NCBI GenBank assembly: GCA_902556405.1
Contig: CACDWF010000001.1
Coordinates: 298,206 to 362,205 of the forward strand
Length of the DNA stretch: 64,000 nt
From: an uncultured Alphaproteobacteria bacterium
Lineage (GTDB): Bacteria > Pseudomonadota > Alphaproteobacteria > Rhodobacterales > Rhodobacteraceae
Reading direction: 5' to 3'
Below, one piece after another: positions 15,679 through 24,602 of this stretch (the first letter of the stretch is position 1; each line of letters begins with the position of its first letter). Both the position numbers and the translations under genes were made by a program. Below the pieces are notes generated by a model. The model was given only the letters and a program-made list of their open reading frames with translations. It did not search any database and was not told the origin of the DNA.

Positions 15679-16467
15679 TCAATCTAATTTCAATGGCATG
15701 CCTATAAGCAAACCGCCATCGACCGCTAAAAGTTGGCCTGTCACATGGTTGCTCAGATCACTTGCAAAAAAAAGTATGGATCCAATTATATCTTCAGCAG
15801 TTGGGCATTCGCCAAGAGGGTTTGTTTTTTCATATGCTATTATCGCTTTCTTAAACTTTTCATCTCCAAGGCTATTTTTCCACCAGTCAGTGGCTACAAA
15901 GCCAGGACATACTGCGTTTACTCTTATTCCATCTGGCCCAAGAGAGCGCGACAGTGCCAATGTCATGGAGTTAAGGGCGCCCTTGGAGGCAGCATAGGCA
16001 ACTGATGATCCTAGTCCTCGTAGTCCCGCTACAGATGAGATATTTACGATACTACTTTTCCTATTCTTAGCGAGATGTGGTCGTGCGTATTTGATTAGCT
16101 CATAGTTACTATTTAGATTTAAAGCCATAATGTTTTCAAAGTCATCTCTATGCAATGCATCCAAGTTGGAATGGTCAGCAAATTTTGTTCTACCCGCATT
16201 ATTTATTAAAATGTTAATTGCTTTAAATTCGCGGAACGCTCCGTCAATTAAATGTTTACAACCCTCATCAGTTGCAATATCAGATTTTATTACAAGAGGC
16301 GTCTCTCCTAGTTGTGAGCATTTATGGGCGACTTCCTCAGCGGCTTCTTTGCTTTTGGAGTAGTTAATTGTAACTCTACCACCCAAAGCAGTTATTTTTT
16401 TCGCTGCCTCTGCGCCAATTCCTAACGAGGATCCAGTGATAACAGCAACCTTACCTTCAAAATTCAT
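15679..16467 (-). CDS. Short-chain dehydrogenase/reductase (SDR)
   Basis: A 262-residue classical SDR: TGSSLGIG cofactor loop near residue 11, NNAG near 90, and the YAASK active-site pair near 160, with Ser in VNISSVAG. The start is the second of two adjacent ATGs (16467), five bases after a strong GGAGG; the first, at 16470, is too close to it. It is an NAD(P)-dependent oxidoreductase, possibly of a 3-hydroxyacyl substrate. It sits upstream of the FAD oxidase gene in the same orientation and is divergent from the GST gene. Family assignment is firm; substrate is not. Confidence 0.87.
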   Translation of the reverse strand: MNFEGKVAVITGSSLGIGAEAAKKITALGGRVTINYSKSKEAAEEVAHKCSQLGETPLVIKSDIATDEGCKHLIDGAFREFKAINILINNAGRTKFADHSNLDALHRDDFENIMALNLNSNYELIKYARPHLAKNRKSSIVNISSVAGLRGLGSSVAYAASKGALNSMTLALSRSLGPDGIRVNAVCPGFVATDWWKNSLGDEKFKKAIIAYEKTNPLGECPTAEDIIGSILFFASDLSNHVTGQLLAVDGGLLIGMPLKLD

Positions 16468-16603
16468 CATATCCTCCAAATAAAATCTCAACCATTATAG
16501 GATATTGCAAAATGAAAAATTTTTTAAGAGATACTTTATATTTTCATAAGATTGGTTCATGATATAAACTTAATAATTGGTTTAGATAGAAGGAAGACAT
16601 CAT

Positions 16604-17209
16604 ATGAAGCTTTATTTTGCACCGAATTCAAGGGCAGTAAGGATAGCTTGGTTGCTTGAGGAGCTAGGCTTAGATTACGAAGTTGAAAAGTATACAGTGG
16701 GAGACAGAGCACTTCGAACACCTGAATACTACAAAATACATCCTATGGGACGTATTCCGGTATTAGAAGATGGGCAAGTGAGAATATATGAATCAGGCGC
16801 TATTGTTCAATATTTATTGGCGCGATATGGAGATGGCAAATTTTCTCCTAACGTCGAGGACCCCATGTTTCCTGAATACTTACAATGGCTACATTATGCT
16901 GAGGGTTCGATAATGGGCCAGGTAAATATTTTAGTCGTAGAAACAATACTTCTTCCTCCAGAAAAGAGGAACGATGTAAATGTAAACCGAGCAAAAAAAT
17001 TGCTTGGCGTAGCACTCGGCAACGTCGATAGCAGGCTAGTAGACCGAGATTATTTGACCGGCACTTTTTCTGGAGCGGATATAATGACAGGCCATGCTTG
17101 CTTTGGTGCTATGAGAGCAGGTGCAGATATTTCAGAAATGACGAACCTAAATTCTTATGTCAATCGTTTATTAGCTAGACCAGCTTTAGAAAAGGCGAGA
17201 TCTCTATGA
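16604..17209 (+). CDS. Glutathione S-transferase
   Basis: A 201-residue GST with the N-terminal thioredoxin-like domain (MKLYFAPNSRAVRIAWLLEE) and cis-Pro segment GRIPVLEDGQ, followed by YESGAIVQYLL at the glutathione site; the C-terminal helical domain begins near residue 85. The first active-site residue appears to be Ser9 or a neighbour rather than Tyr. It heads the rightward operon and its stop overlaps the next start as ATGA. Bacterial GSTs in such operons often conjugate or isomerise an activated intermediate. AGGAAG precedes the ATG. Confidence 0.88.
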   Translation: MKLYFAPNSRAVRIAWLLEELGLDYEVEKYTVGDRALRTPEYYKIHPMGRIPVLEDGQVRIYESGAIVQYLLARYGDGKFSPNVEDPMFPEYLQWLHYAEGSIMGQVNILVVETILLPPEKRNDVNVNRAKKLLGVALGNVDSRLVDRDYLTGTFSGADIMTGHACFGAMRAGADISEMTNLNSYVNRLLARPALEKARSL

Positions 17210-18036
17210 TAAAAAGCAACATAATAAAACACACAGATCACTTGCAAGCGGAAATAAGAGAGAATATTGGGTTGATAGCATTTAATCGACCTGAGTCAAA
17301 AAATGCACTGTCAGATGAGCTAACTCCAGCATTAAGAACGACCTTGGAAAATTTTGAAAGTGATAAAAATGTACGAGTAATTTTAATCACAGGTAATGGA
17401 GGGGCATTCTGTTCTGGGGGAGATGTAAAAAGCTTTGCAAACAATAGTGATCCGGGTTTATCGAGTGATTTGTCTGTCGAACAAAAAGTTAGAAAATTAC
17501 AAATAGGTCAGGAGGGAGTTTCGTTAAAAATACATGAAATGCCAAAACCGACTATAGCCGTGCTTCCGGGAGCAGCTGCTGGTGCCGGAATGTCAATAGC
17601 ATTAGCTTGTGACATTAGAATTGCCTCAGAGGACGCATTTTTGGTTCCTGGGTTTGGCGGTATCGGGCTCTCGGGTGATTATGGGGGAAGTTGGTCCCTT
17701 GGACAACTAGTAGGACCTTCAAAGGCAAAAGACATTTATTTTTCTAATAAAAGAATTAGTGCGTCCGAGGCATTAAATGAAGGTATTGTCAATTATGTAG
17801 TTGCAAACGAAGAACTTGAAGATTTTTCATTGAAAAAAGCACAAAATATCGCTTATTTCTCACCTACCGCTCTTCAATATATGAAAGAGAATCATAATAG
17901 AGCTACTTTCTCTACAATGAAAGAAAGCCTGGCCATGGAAGCGGATAGAATGATCAGATGCTTTCAAACAGAGGATCATAAAAATGCAGCAAAATCTTTC
18001 GTAAGGAAAGAGAAACCAATTTTCAAGGGTCATTGA
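17206..18036 (+). CDS. Enoyl-CoA hydratase/isomerase-family protein
   Basis: A 276-residue crotonase-fold protein. The segments GGAFCSGGDVKSF near residue 66 and PGAAAGAGMSIALACDIRIA near 125 form the CoA and oxyanion sites. Where hydratases have the second catalytic Glu, this protein has Asp in SGDYGGSW, the pattern of PaaG-type isomerases and other non-hydratase members. It is translationally coupled to the GST gene (ATGA) and followed 14 bases later by the DsbA-like isomerase, with AAGGAGG between. It may catalyse a double-bond shift or ring step. The exact reaction is unknown. Confidence 0.85.
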   Translation: MIKSNIIKHTDHLQAEIRENIGLIAFNRPESKNALSDELTPALRTTLENFESDKNVRVILITGNGGAFCSGGDVKSFANNSDPGLSSDLSVEQKVRKLQIGQEGVSLKIHEMPKPTIAVLPGAAAGAGMSIALACDIRIASEDAFLVPGFGGIGLSGDYGGSWSLGQLVGPSKAKDIYFSNKRISASEALNEGIVNYVVANEELEDFSLKKAQNIAYFSPTALQYMKENHNRATFSTMKESLAMEADRMIRCFQTEDHKNAAKSFVRKEKPIFKGH

Positions 18037-18050
18037 TAAGGAGGAGTTAA

Positions 18051-18656
18051 ATGGTCGAATTTAAATTTATTTTTGATTTTGGAAGTCCAAAAGCGTATCT
18101 CGTTTATAATATGGTACCAGGTATAGAGGAAAGAACAGGAGTCAAAGCAGACTATGTCCCTGTTTTACTTGGTGGCATATTTAAATCAACAAACAACGTT
18201 TCGCCAATTGAGGCATTTAAAACAGTTCCTGCCAAAGGTAAATATGATGATTTAGACACAGAAAGATTTGTAAAAAAGCATGATATTGACTTTAACTTTA
18301 ATTCCCACTTTCCTATTAATACGTTAAATCTCATGCGGGGAGCAGTATATGCAAAGGAAAATGGTTTTTTTGAAGATTATGTTAAGGTTATTTTTAAAAG
18401 CATGTGGGTTGATAACAAAAAAATGGATGAGTTAGATGTTATAAAAACTGTTCTAGAAGAAAATAAGTTGCCAGCTCAGCGTATCTTTGAAGGTACTCAA
18501 GATCAGAATATTAAATCGAAGCTTATTGAAAATACTGCTAAAGCAGTAGAAGATGGATTATTTGGAGTTCCAAGTTTTTTGATTGATAACGAACTTTTTT
18601 TTGGTAAAGAAACACTTCAAGATGTTGAAGACCTGATTAAAGATAAAGTTGCTTGA
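18051..18656 (+). CDS. DsbA-fold, 2-hydroxychromene-2-carboxylate isomerase-like protein
   Basis: A 201-residue thioredoxin-fold protein of the GST-kappa/HCCA isomerase group. The FIFDFGSPKAYL start, with Ser in place of Cys, is the family signature; the central helical domain and GVPSFLIDNELFFGKE C terminus (cis-Pro in VPSF) match. HCCA isomerases use glutathione to isomerise an aromatic or dienoic intermediate. The neighbouring GST fits a glutathione-dependent pathway. It is well served by GGAGG six bases before the ATG. No signal peptide is present, so it is not a periplasmic oxidase. Confidence 0.85.
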   Translation: MVEFKFIFDFGSPKAYLVYNMVPGIEERTGVKADYVPVLLGGIFKSTNNVSPIEAFKTVPAKGKYDDLDTERFVKKHDIDFNFNSHFPINTLNLMRGAVYAKENGFFEDYVKVIFKSMWVDNKKMDELDVIKTVLEENKLPAQRIFEGTQDQNIKSKLIENTAKAVEDGLFGVPSFLIDNELFFGKETLQDVEDLIKDKVA

Positions 18657-18658
18657 TT

Positions 18659-19672
18659 ATGAAACAATTTATTCTGAAAGAGGCTCCAGACGCAAAATTG
18701 AACATCTCCAATTTTGAACTGCAAGAGGTAGATTTACCTAAACCAGAGGATGGTCAAGTCTTGGTACGTAATATTTTATTATCTATTGATGCTGCAAATA
18801 GAACTTGGATGCAGGGAAGAACTTACAGAGATCAAGTTGTAGCTGGAGATGTAATGCCAAGTTACTCAGTTGCGGAGATTGTAGAAAGTAAAGATCCAGA
18901 GTTTAAAAAAGGCCAGATAGTAACGGCGGATAGCTTTTGGGCTGAATATAGCGTTATTGAGTCAAGAGATGTAAATAAGTGTCCGGATAATATCTCTCTA
19001 CCCAATTTATTGTCCCTTTTTGGCATTGCTGGTTTGACGGCTTATCATGGATTATTTGATGTAGGAGAGGTAAAAGCTTCTGATACGGTGGTAGTATCGG
19101 CTGCAGCAGGCTCAGTTGGTGTGTATGTTGGTCAGTTGGCAAAGGCTATTGGCTGTAAAGTTGTTGGAATTGCAGGTGGTGATACGAAGTGCAAAAAAGT
19201 AGTTGAGGAATTGGGATTTGATGGCTGTATAGATTATAAAAATGCAAATTTAGTGAGGGATTTGAAAACTCATTGTCCAGAGGGAATTGATCTTTATTTT
19301 GACAATGTGGGAGGCACAGTGCTTGAAGCCGTTTTAATCAGAATGAAAAACCGAGGAAGAGTAGTTTGCTGTGGAGCAGTTAGTCAATATGAAAGCTCTT
19401 CTCCAATTGGACCTAGGAATATACCGGGTTTTGTCATTACAAAAAGGCTTAAATTGGAGGGATTTATCGTTATGGATTTCAAAGAGAAGCATATGGAAGC
19501 AATAACCCACATGACCAAATTATTAAATGAAGGAAAGATTACCATAGTTGAAGATATTACTGAGGGGCTTCAAAATGCACCAAAGGCACTCGTCAATCTC
19601 CTGAATGGAAAAAACTTTGGTAAAAGTATGGTGAGAGTAGCTCCTGATCCCTATGAACAAAAAATGAGCTAA
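18659..19672 (+). CDS. NADPH-dependent medium-chain reductase (CurA/PTGR type)
   Basis: A 337-residue zinc-free MDR. VVSAAAGSVGVYVGQLAKA near residue 145 is the nucleotide loop and YFDNVGG near 215 is typical of the prostaglandin-reductase/CurA/YncB family, which reduces the double bond of alpha,beta-unsaturated carbonyls. No structural Cys cluster is present. The ATG at 18659 begins two bases after the previous stop; a TTG at 18653 is an alternative. It ends five bases before the CoA ligase, within the operon. A double-bond reductase fits a route for unsaturated or cyclic acids. Confidence 0.86.
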   Translation: MKQFILKEAPDAKLNISNFELQEVDLPKPEDGQVLVRNILLSIDAANRTWMQGRTYRDQVVAGDVMPSYSVAEIVESKDPEFKKGQIVTADSFWAEYSVIESRDVNKCPDNISLPNLLSLFGIAGLTAYHGLFDVGEVKASDTVVVSAAAGSVGVYVGQLAKAIGCKVVGIAGGDTKCKKVVEELGFDGCIDYKNANLVRDLKTHCPEGIDLYFDNVGGTVLEAVLIRMKNRGRVVCCGAVSQYESSSPIGPRNIPGFVITKRLKLEGFIVMDFKEKHMEAITHMTKLLNEGKITIVEDITEGLQNAPKALVNLLNGKNFGKSMVRVAPDPYEQKMS

Positions 19673-19677
19673 TTTAT

Positions 19678-21366
19678 ATGGATTTTGAAGAAGCGACTAA
19701 AAAGGTTTTAGAGACTGATGATTTATATCAGTTTTCGGAATACTCATATAATGGTCAAATTTACAAGACCTTTGTAAATACGCCACAGACATTGCATGAG
19801 TTGCTTGAGTATGGGAAAAAAACTCGTCAGTGGGACGAATTTATCGTTTATGAGAATGAACGAATAACATATTTTGAGTTTATAGAAAAAGTGAATAGTG
19901 TGGGGGCTTTCCTCCAAAAAGAGTTGGGCGTAAAAAAGGGTGATAAAGTTGCGATAGCAATGCGAAACTTTCCTGAATATCCAATTCTTTTGATGGGCAT
20001 TGTATCGATAGGAGCAATAGTTGTTTTTGTGAATGCTTGGTGGACTACAAGTGAGATGGAATATGGTTTTAATGATAGCGCAGCAAAGATATGCTTCGCG
20101 GATAAGGAAAGGTTAAATGTTATTCTTCCCTTTTCAAAGGACCACGGAGTCAAACTAATTGGAATTAGATCAGAGCATGGTAAGAATGTTTTAGATTATG
20201 AAAAAGACGTAGCCTCCTATCCATCAAAAAATTTGAGGGTACCTAATATTGACCCAAAAGACGACTTTGGAATTATGTATACCTCTGGATCAACTGGAAA
20301 TCCTAAAGGCGTTGTTCTTACGCACAGGGGAGCAATTTCAGCTGTATTTTCTTGGTTAATGATGGAAAAGATAGGTTCACATGTGTATCCCGAAAAAGTG
20401 GCTGCTAAGAAGCCATCAAGCATTCTTCTCCTATCTCCTCTTTTTCATGTAAATGGGTCTCATCCAAACTTCTTGTATGGGATTGCGAAAGGGTCAAAGA
20501 TTACCTTGATGTACAAGTGGGATCCAAAACAAGCAGTTGATATAATTGAAAATGAAACCATAACTCTAATTCGTGCCGTTCCAACCGTTATTTCTGATCT
20601 TGTTGAGGAAGCTATCGCACAAAATAAATCTTTGAGCTCTTTGGAAACACTAAATGCTGGAGGTGCAAAACGGCCACCTCCAAATGTGGAGCGTGAAAAA
20701 AAAGCGCTTCCTTCAACAGATATTTCTTCTGGATACGGAATGACAGAGACTAACGCTTTAGGCGTGGGTGTATCTGGTGATGAGTATTTAGAAAATCCTG
20801 AATTGGCTGGAAGGTTAATCGGCGTCCTTCAAGACATAAAAATTGTTGATGAGAATGATAAGGAAGTTAAGACTGGAGAAGTTGGTGAAATAGCGATAAA
20901 AAGTCCAGCCAATATGCGGTGCTATCTTAACAAAAAGAAAGAAACCGATGAGGTTCTTATAGATGGCTGGATGCATACTGGTGATCTAGGTTTTATAAAT
21001 AGTCATGGTTTGGTAACGATTGTTGATCGTAAGAAAAATATAATCATCAGAGGAGGTGAAAACATATCGTGTTTAGAGGTTGAGGGCATGCTTCAAAAGC
21101 ATCAATCGATACTAGAATCTATAGTTTTTGCAGTACCAGATGAACGATTTGGAGAAGAGGTTGGTGTTTGTATTAATTTTAAGAAAAAAGAGAGTTTGAG
21201 AAAAGAAGAAATAAATCAATTTCTAAATGATAAGCTAGCAAGATTTAAAATACCTACTCATTATTGGCTAGCAGATAATAGCCTGCCTAGAGGCGCTACA
21301 GATAAACTTGATAGAATTAAAACACGTAAACTTTGCTTGGATAATAAAATAAAAAGTTTGTTGTAA
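19678..21366 (+). CDS. AMP-forming acyl-CoA ligase
   Basis: A 562-residue ANL-superfamily enzyme that activates a carboxylic acid with ATP and CoA. The P-loop is MYTSGSTGNPKGVVLTH near residue 200; GYGMTET near 355 and GWMHTGDLG near 428 follow, and DRKKNIIIRGGENIS near 445 is the hinge. The catalytic Lys is in the DKLDRIKT tail, where the usual Gly-Lys is replaced by Asp-Lys (GATDKLDR). It is the entry enzyme for the operon's substrate. It starts five bases after the reductase gene. Specificity cannot be read from sequence. Confidence 0.87.
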   Translation: MDFEEATKKVLETDDLYQFSEYSYNGQIYKTFVNTPQTLHELLEYGKKTRQWDEFIVYENERITYFEFIEKVNSVGAFLQKELGVKKGDKVAIAMRNFPEYPILLMGIVSIGAIVVFVNAWWTTSEMEYGFNDSAAKICFADKERLNVILPFSKDHGVKLIGIRSEHGKNVLDYEKDVASYPSKNLRVPNIDPKDDFGIMYTSGSTGNPKGVVLTHRGAISAVFSWLMMEKIGSHVYPEKVAAKKPSSILLLSPLFHVNGSHPNFLYGIAKGSKITLMYKWDPKQAVDIIENETITLIRAVPTVISDLVEEAIAQNKSLSSLETLNAGGAKRPPPNVEREKKALPSTDISSGYGMTETNALGVGVSGDEYLENPELAGRLIGVLQDIKIVDENDKEVKTGEVGEIAIKSPANMRCYLNKKKETDEVLIDGWMHTGDLGFINSHGLVTIVDRKKNIIIRGGENISCLEVEGMLQKHQSILESIVFAVPDERFGEEVGVCINFKKKESLRKEEINQFLNDKLARFKIPTHYWLADNSLPRGATDKLDRIKTRKLCLDNKIKSLL

Positions 21367-21382
21367 AAAAGAGAGGAATAAT

Positions 21383-22168
21383 ATGAAAAAGTATGAATTT
21401 GTTAAGGTACAAATAGATGATCATATAATGTCGGTAACTATTAATCGGCCAGAAGTTTATAACGCTGTTCATCCTCCATTGAGTTTAGAATTAAATGAAA
21501 TTTGGGATAATTTTGATCAAGATAAAGACCTGTGGGTAGCTGTTCTGACTGGAGAAGGAGATAAGGCTTTTTCAGCTGGAAATGACCTAAAATATTCGGC
21601 TTTACCGGGGGAGCAAAAAGTTCAGCAACCGTCATCAGGATTCGCTGGTTTAACTAGAAGGTTCAATAGAACAAAACCTATAATTGCTGCTGTTAACGGC
21701 TTCGCTATGGGCGGAGGAATGGAAACTGCCTTGTGCTGTGACATAATTATTGCCTCTGAAAATGCTAAATTTGCTTTACCAGAGGTAAAAGTAGGCTTTT
21801 TTGCTGCGGCGGGCGGAGTTCAAAGGCTCAGTCGTCAAATTGGTAAAAAGGCAGCCGTGGAAATAATGTTAACAGGACGAAGTGTTTTAGCAGCGGAAGC
21901 TTTGGATTTAGGTATTATTAATGAAGTTGTGCCGCATTCTTCTCTAATGGAATCAGCAATGGAAAAAGCGAAAGCTATCGCCTCCAATTGTCCCTCTTCG
22001 ATAAGGTATTCAATGGAAGCGCTAAACCACATGGACCACCTTGAAAACTATCCCGATGCTTTAAGTAAAAGCGCGGAATTGATTGAGTTACTCAGACAAA
22101 CTGAGGATCATAAAGAAGGCGTTTCTGCTTTTGTAGAGAAAAGAAAACCTAATTGGAAAAATCAATAA
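21383..22168 (+). CDS. Enoyl-CoA hydratase/isomerase-family protein
   Basis: A 261-residue crotonase-fold protein. KAFSAGNDLKYS near residue 61 and NGFAMGGGMETALCCDIIIA near 104 are the CoA/oxyanion segments. The first Glu position is kept (PEVKVG), but at the second, where hydratases have Glu in GxxPE/GAGG, it reads FFAAAGGVQRL. It may therefore be a dehydratase, isomerase or lyase rather than a hydratase. GAGAGGAA precedes the ATG; it lies 16 bases after the ligase. The C-terminal KEGVSAFVEKRKPNW is the common family end. Confidence 0.85.
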   Translation: MKKYEFVKVQIDDHIMSVTINRPEVYNAVHPPLSLELNEIWDNFDQDKDLWVAVLTGEGDKAFSAGNDLKYSALPGEQKVQQPSSGFAGLTRRFNRTKPIIAAVNGFAMGGGMETALCCDIIIASENAKFALPEVKVGFFAAAGGVQRLSRQIGKKAAVEIMLTGRSVLAAEALDLGIINEVVPHSSLMESAMEKAKAIASNCPSSIRYSMEALNHMDHLENYPDALSKSAELIELLRQTEDHKEGVSAFVEKRKPNWKNQ

Positions 22169-22182
22169 AAAAGGAAATTTTA

Positions 22183-22956
22183 ATGACTAATCTTTTTGAT
22201 CTTACGGGAAAAACTTGTCTTCTAACGGGTGCATCAAAGGGCATAGGAAAATCCATGGCGACCGCTCTCGCGCAACATGGAGGTACTATAATAATTTCAA
22301 GTAGAAAGATAGATGTTCTTAAGAAGACAGCTGAAGAAATAAATGAAATAATAGGAGAAGAAAGAGTTTTTCCGGTAGCAGCAAATGCAGGAAGAAAGGA
22401 CGAGCTAGAGAATTTGGTCAATGCAGCAAGGCAGCTTTCTGGGAAAATAGATGTACTTGTTTGTAATGCCGGGGTTAATCCTCACTATGGACCAATGTCA
22501 GATATATCAGACGAAGCATATGACAAAACGATGGCAACAAACGTAAAATCAAATCATTGGCTATGCCAAATGGTTGTTCCAGATATGGCGGAGAGGGGAG
22601 GTGGATCAATTATGATTACCTCTAGTGTGGGAGCATTCGAACCATCATTGAATTTAGGCACTTACCATATTTCAAAGTTAGCGGTTATAGGATTAGTTAG
22701 AAATTTAGCGGCAGAATTTGGGCATCAAAATATTAGAGTCAATGCAGTATGTCCTGCTATAATTAAAACAGATTTTGCCAGGGCGTTATGGGACGATGAT
22801 ACAAAAGCTAAGGAAGCGATTTCTAAAATACCGCTTGGTCGTTTGGGAGAACCAGAAGATCTACAAGGACTTGCAGTATTTCTGGCGTCAAACGCAAGTA
22901 GTTACATTACAGGACAGGCAATGACTGTATGTGGTGGGGGATATATGTGGCGTTAA
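22183..22956 (+). CDS. Short-chain dehydrogenase/reductase (SDR)
   Basis: A 257-residue classical SDR: TGASKGIGKS near residue 13, NAGVNP near 92 and the YHISK active site near 158, with the C-terminal SYITGQAMTVCGG typical of FabG-like enzymes. AAGGAAA precedes the chosen ATG at 22183; an in-frame ATG at 22153 lies inside the previous gene and is unlikely. It probably oxidises a hydroxyacyl-CoA or alcohol formed by the hydratase step. It is followed 16 bases later by a second SDR. Confidence 0.87.
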   Translation: MTNLFDLTGKTCLLTGASKGIGKSMATALAQHGGTIIISSRKIDVLKKTAEEINEIIGEERVFPVAANAGRKDELENLVNAARQLSGKIDVLVCNAGVNPHYGPMSDISDEAYDKTMATNVKSNHWLCQMVVPDMAERGGGSIMITSSVGAFEPSLNLGTYHISKLAVIGLVRNLAAEFGHQNIRVNAVCPAIIKTDFARALWDDDTKAKEAISKIPLGRLGEPEDLQGLAVFLASNASSYITGQAMTVCGGGYMWR

Positions 22957-22972
22957 TAAGTAGGAGTTAGAT

Positions 22973-23743
22973 ATGGATATTAAAGACAGAATAATAGTTG
23001 TAACTGGAGCAGCGAGTGGAATAGGAAAATCCCTTGTAAAAATTTTTTATAAACACGGCGCAAAGCATGTTGTTAGTGCTGATGTAAATATGGACGGAAT
23101 AAGCAAGGTCGCAAAGGAATATGGCGGAACAGCGATGAAATGTGATGTTAGTCGAGAGGGGGATATTGCAAAAGTTATAAGAACAACGGAAAGAGAAATT
23201 GGTCCAATATCAATCTTTTGTTCAAACGCAGGTATTGGTCATTTGGGAGGGATAGAGGTTCCGAATGATGATTGGCAAAAAATTTGGGAAATTAATCTAA
23301 TGTCACACGTATGGGCAGCTAGGCACTTGGTCCCGTTAATGGAGAAAAGAGGAGAGGGATACCTATTAAATACGGCATCTGCCGCTGGTCTTTTGTCACA
23401 AGTTGGTGATGCCTCTTATTCAGCGACGAAACATGCTGCAGTTGGCTTAGGAGAATGGCTTGCTTTTTCTTATGCGAAAAAAGGAATAAAAGTGTCTATG
23501 TTGTGCCCACAAGGGGTGCGAACTGCAATGACAGATGGACTGGAAAAGGAGCTGGCTGTGGCTATGAAAGATGGAATTCTTGAACCCGATGATGTTGCTG
23601 AAGAATGTGTTAAAACTATAAATGAAGAGCGCTTCTTGGTTTTGCCTCACCCCGTAGTTGAAAAATATATTCAATATAAGACGTCCGATTATGATGGATG
23701 GCTCGCTGGCATGGCGAAATTAAATGAGAGATTTAGATATTAG
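22973..23743 (+). CDS. Short-chain dehydrogenase/reductase (SDR)
   Basis: A 256-residue SDR with TGAASGIGKS near residue 11, NAGIGHLG near 84 and the YSATK active site near 150. The sequence is only distantly related to the neighbouring SDR and lacks the FabG-type end, having instead a YKTSDYDGWLAGMAKLNERF tail typical of another SDR subgroup. It is the last gene of the rightward operon, preceded by AGGAG. Its 3' end overlaps the convergent TesB gene by 11 bases, so no terminator separates the two operons by sequence. Confidence 0.87.
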   Translation: MDIKDRIIVVTGAASGIGKSLVKIFYKHGAKHVVSADVNMDGISKVAKEYGGTAMKCDVSREGDIAKVIRTTEREIGPISIFCSNAGIGHLGGIEVPNDDWQKIWEINLMSHVWAARHLVPLMEKRGEGYLLNTASAAGLLSQVGDASYSATKHAAVGLGEWLAFSYAKKGIKVSMLCPQGVRTAMTDGLEKELAVAMKDGILEPDDVAEECVKTINEERFLVLPHPVVEKYIQYKTSDYDGWLAGMAKLNERFRY

Positions 23744-24602
23744 GTTTACGTTTTAAAGGACGCATAAGTCCTTCTTGAGCAACGCTTGCGACGAGAGTTC
23801 CGTCCTTTGAAAAAACTTTTCCTCTATTGAGGCTTCTCGCCGCTCCTGAGAAAGGGCTATCCATTTCATATAAGTACCAATTATTAAAATCGATTTTTTC
23901 ATGAAACCACATTGCGTGATCCAAACTCGCTAGCATAACGTCTCCCGAATAAGCTGATACACCATGAGGACGATTACCAGAGCCCAACAATGATACGTCA
24001 GATGCGTATGCAAGGAAGCAATGATGTACCCATTGATCTTTGGCTTCAAGGGTCCCATCCACTTTAAACCACAAAAAGTTTTTGTCTGAAGTTGGTTCAG
24101 GATTAAATAAATCGGGTGGATCAACATCTCTTATTTCAATAGGCTTTGGGTTTAAAAAATTTGCGCGCCTTTTTTCTGGAACTTTATCCGCAATAAGTTT
24201 TCTCTGTTCATTCCTATTAAGAACTCCAGAAGGTCCTTTTACTTTTTTCATTTTATGTTGATGAGACCAGCCCTCTTCTTCAATATGAAAGGATGCAGCC
24301 ATGTTAAATATTTGTTTGCCATTTTGTATGGCAACCACTCTTCTCGTCGTGAAGCTTCCACCATCGCGTGCTCTATCGACCTCATAAATAATAGGTGTAG
24401 ATGGATCTCCGGGTCTTATAAAGTAAGCATGAAGAGAATGACAAAGGCGTTCCTCAACAGTTTTATAGGCAGCAGCCAGTGCTTGTGCAATAACATGACC
24501 TCCAAATACCCGTGACGCGACTTCCCCACCTTCGCCTTGCCCCCGAAAAAGGTTCCGATCCAATGTTTCGATATCGAGAAGTTTCTCTATTTTTTCCTTC
24601 AT
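23733..24602 (-). CDS. tesB: Acyl-CoA thioesterase II
   Basis: A 289-residue double-hotdog thioesterase that hydrolyses medium and long acyl-CoA. Diagnostic segments are FRGQGEGGEVASRVFGGHVIAQAL in two parts near residue 20, SLHAYFIRPGD near 60, ASLDHAMWFH with the catalytic Asp near 228, and SPFSGAARSLNRG near 248. It ends the leftward operon and overlaps the upstream kinase-like gene as ATGA. TesB would release free CoA or export blocked acyl groups during catabolism. Family length (about 286) is matched. Confidence 0.92.
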   Translation of the reverse strand: MKEKIEKLLDIETLDRNLFRGQGEGGEVASRVFGGHVIAQALAAAYKTVEERLCHSLHAYFIRPGDPSTPIIYEVDRARDGGSFTTRRVVAIQNGKQIFNMAASFHIEEEGWSHQHKMKKVKGPSGVLNRNEQRKLIADKVPEKRRANFLNPKPIEIRDVDPPDLFNPEPTSDKNFLWFKVDGTLEAKDQWVHHCFLAYASDVSLLGSGNRPHGVSAYSGDVMLASLDHAMWFHEKIDFNNWYLYEMDSPFSGAARSLNRGKVFSKDGTLVASVAQEGLMRPLKRKPNI

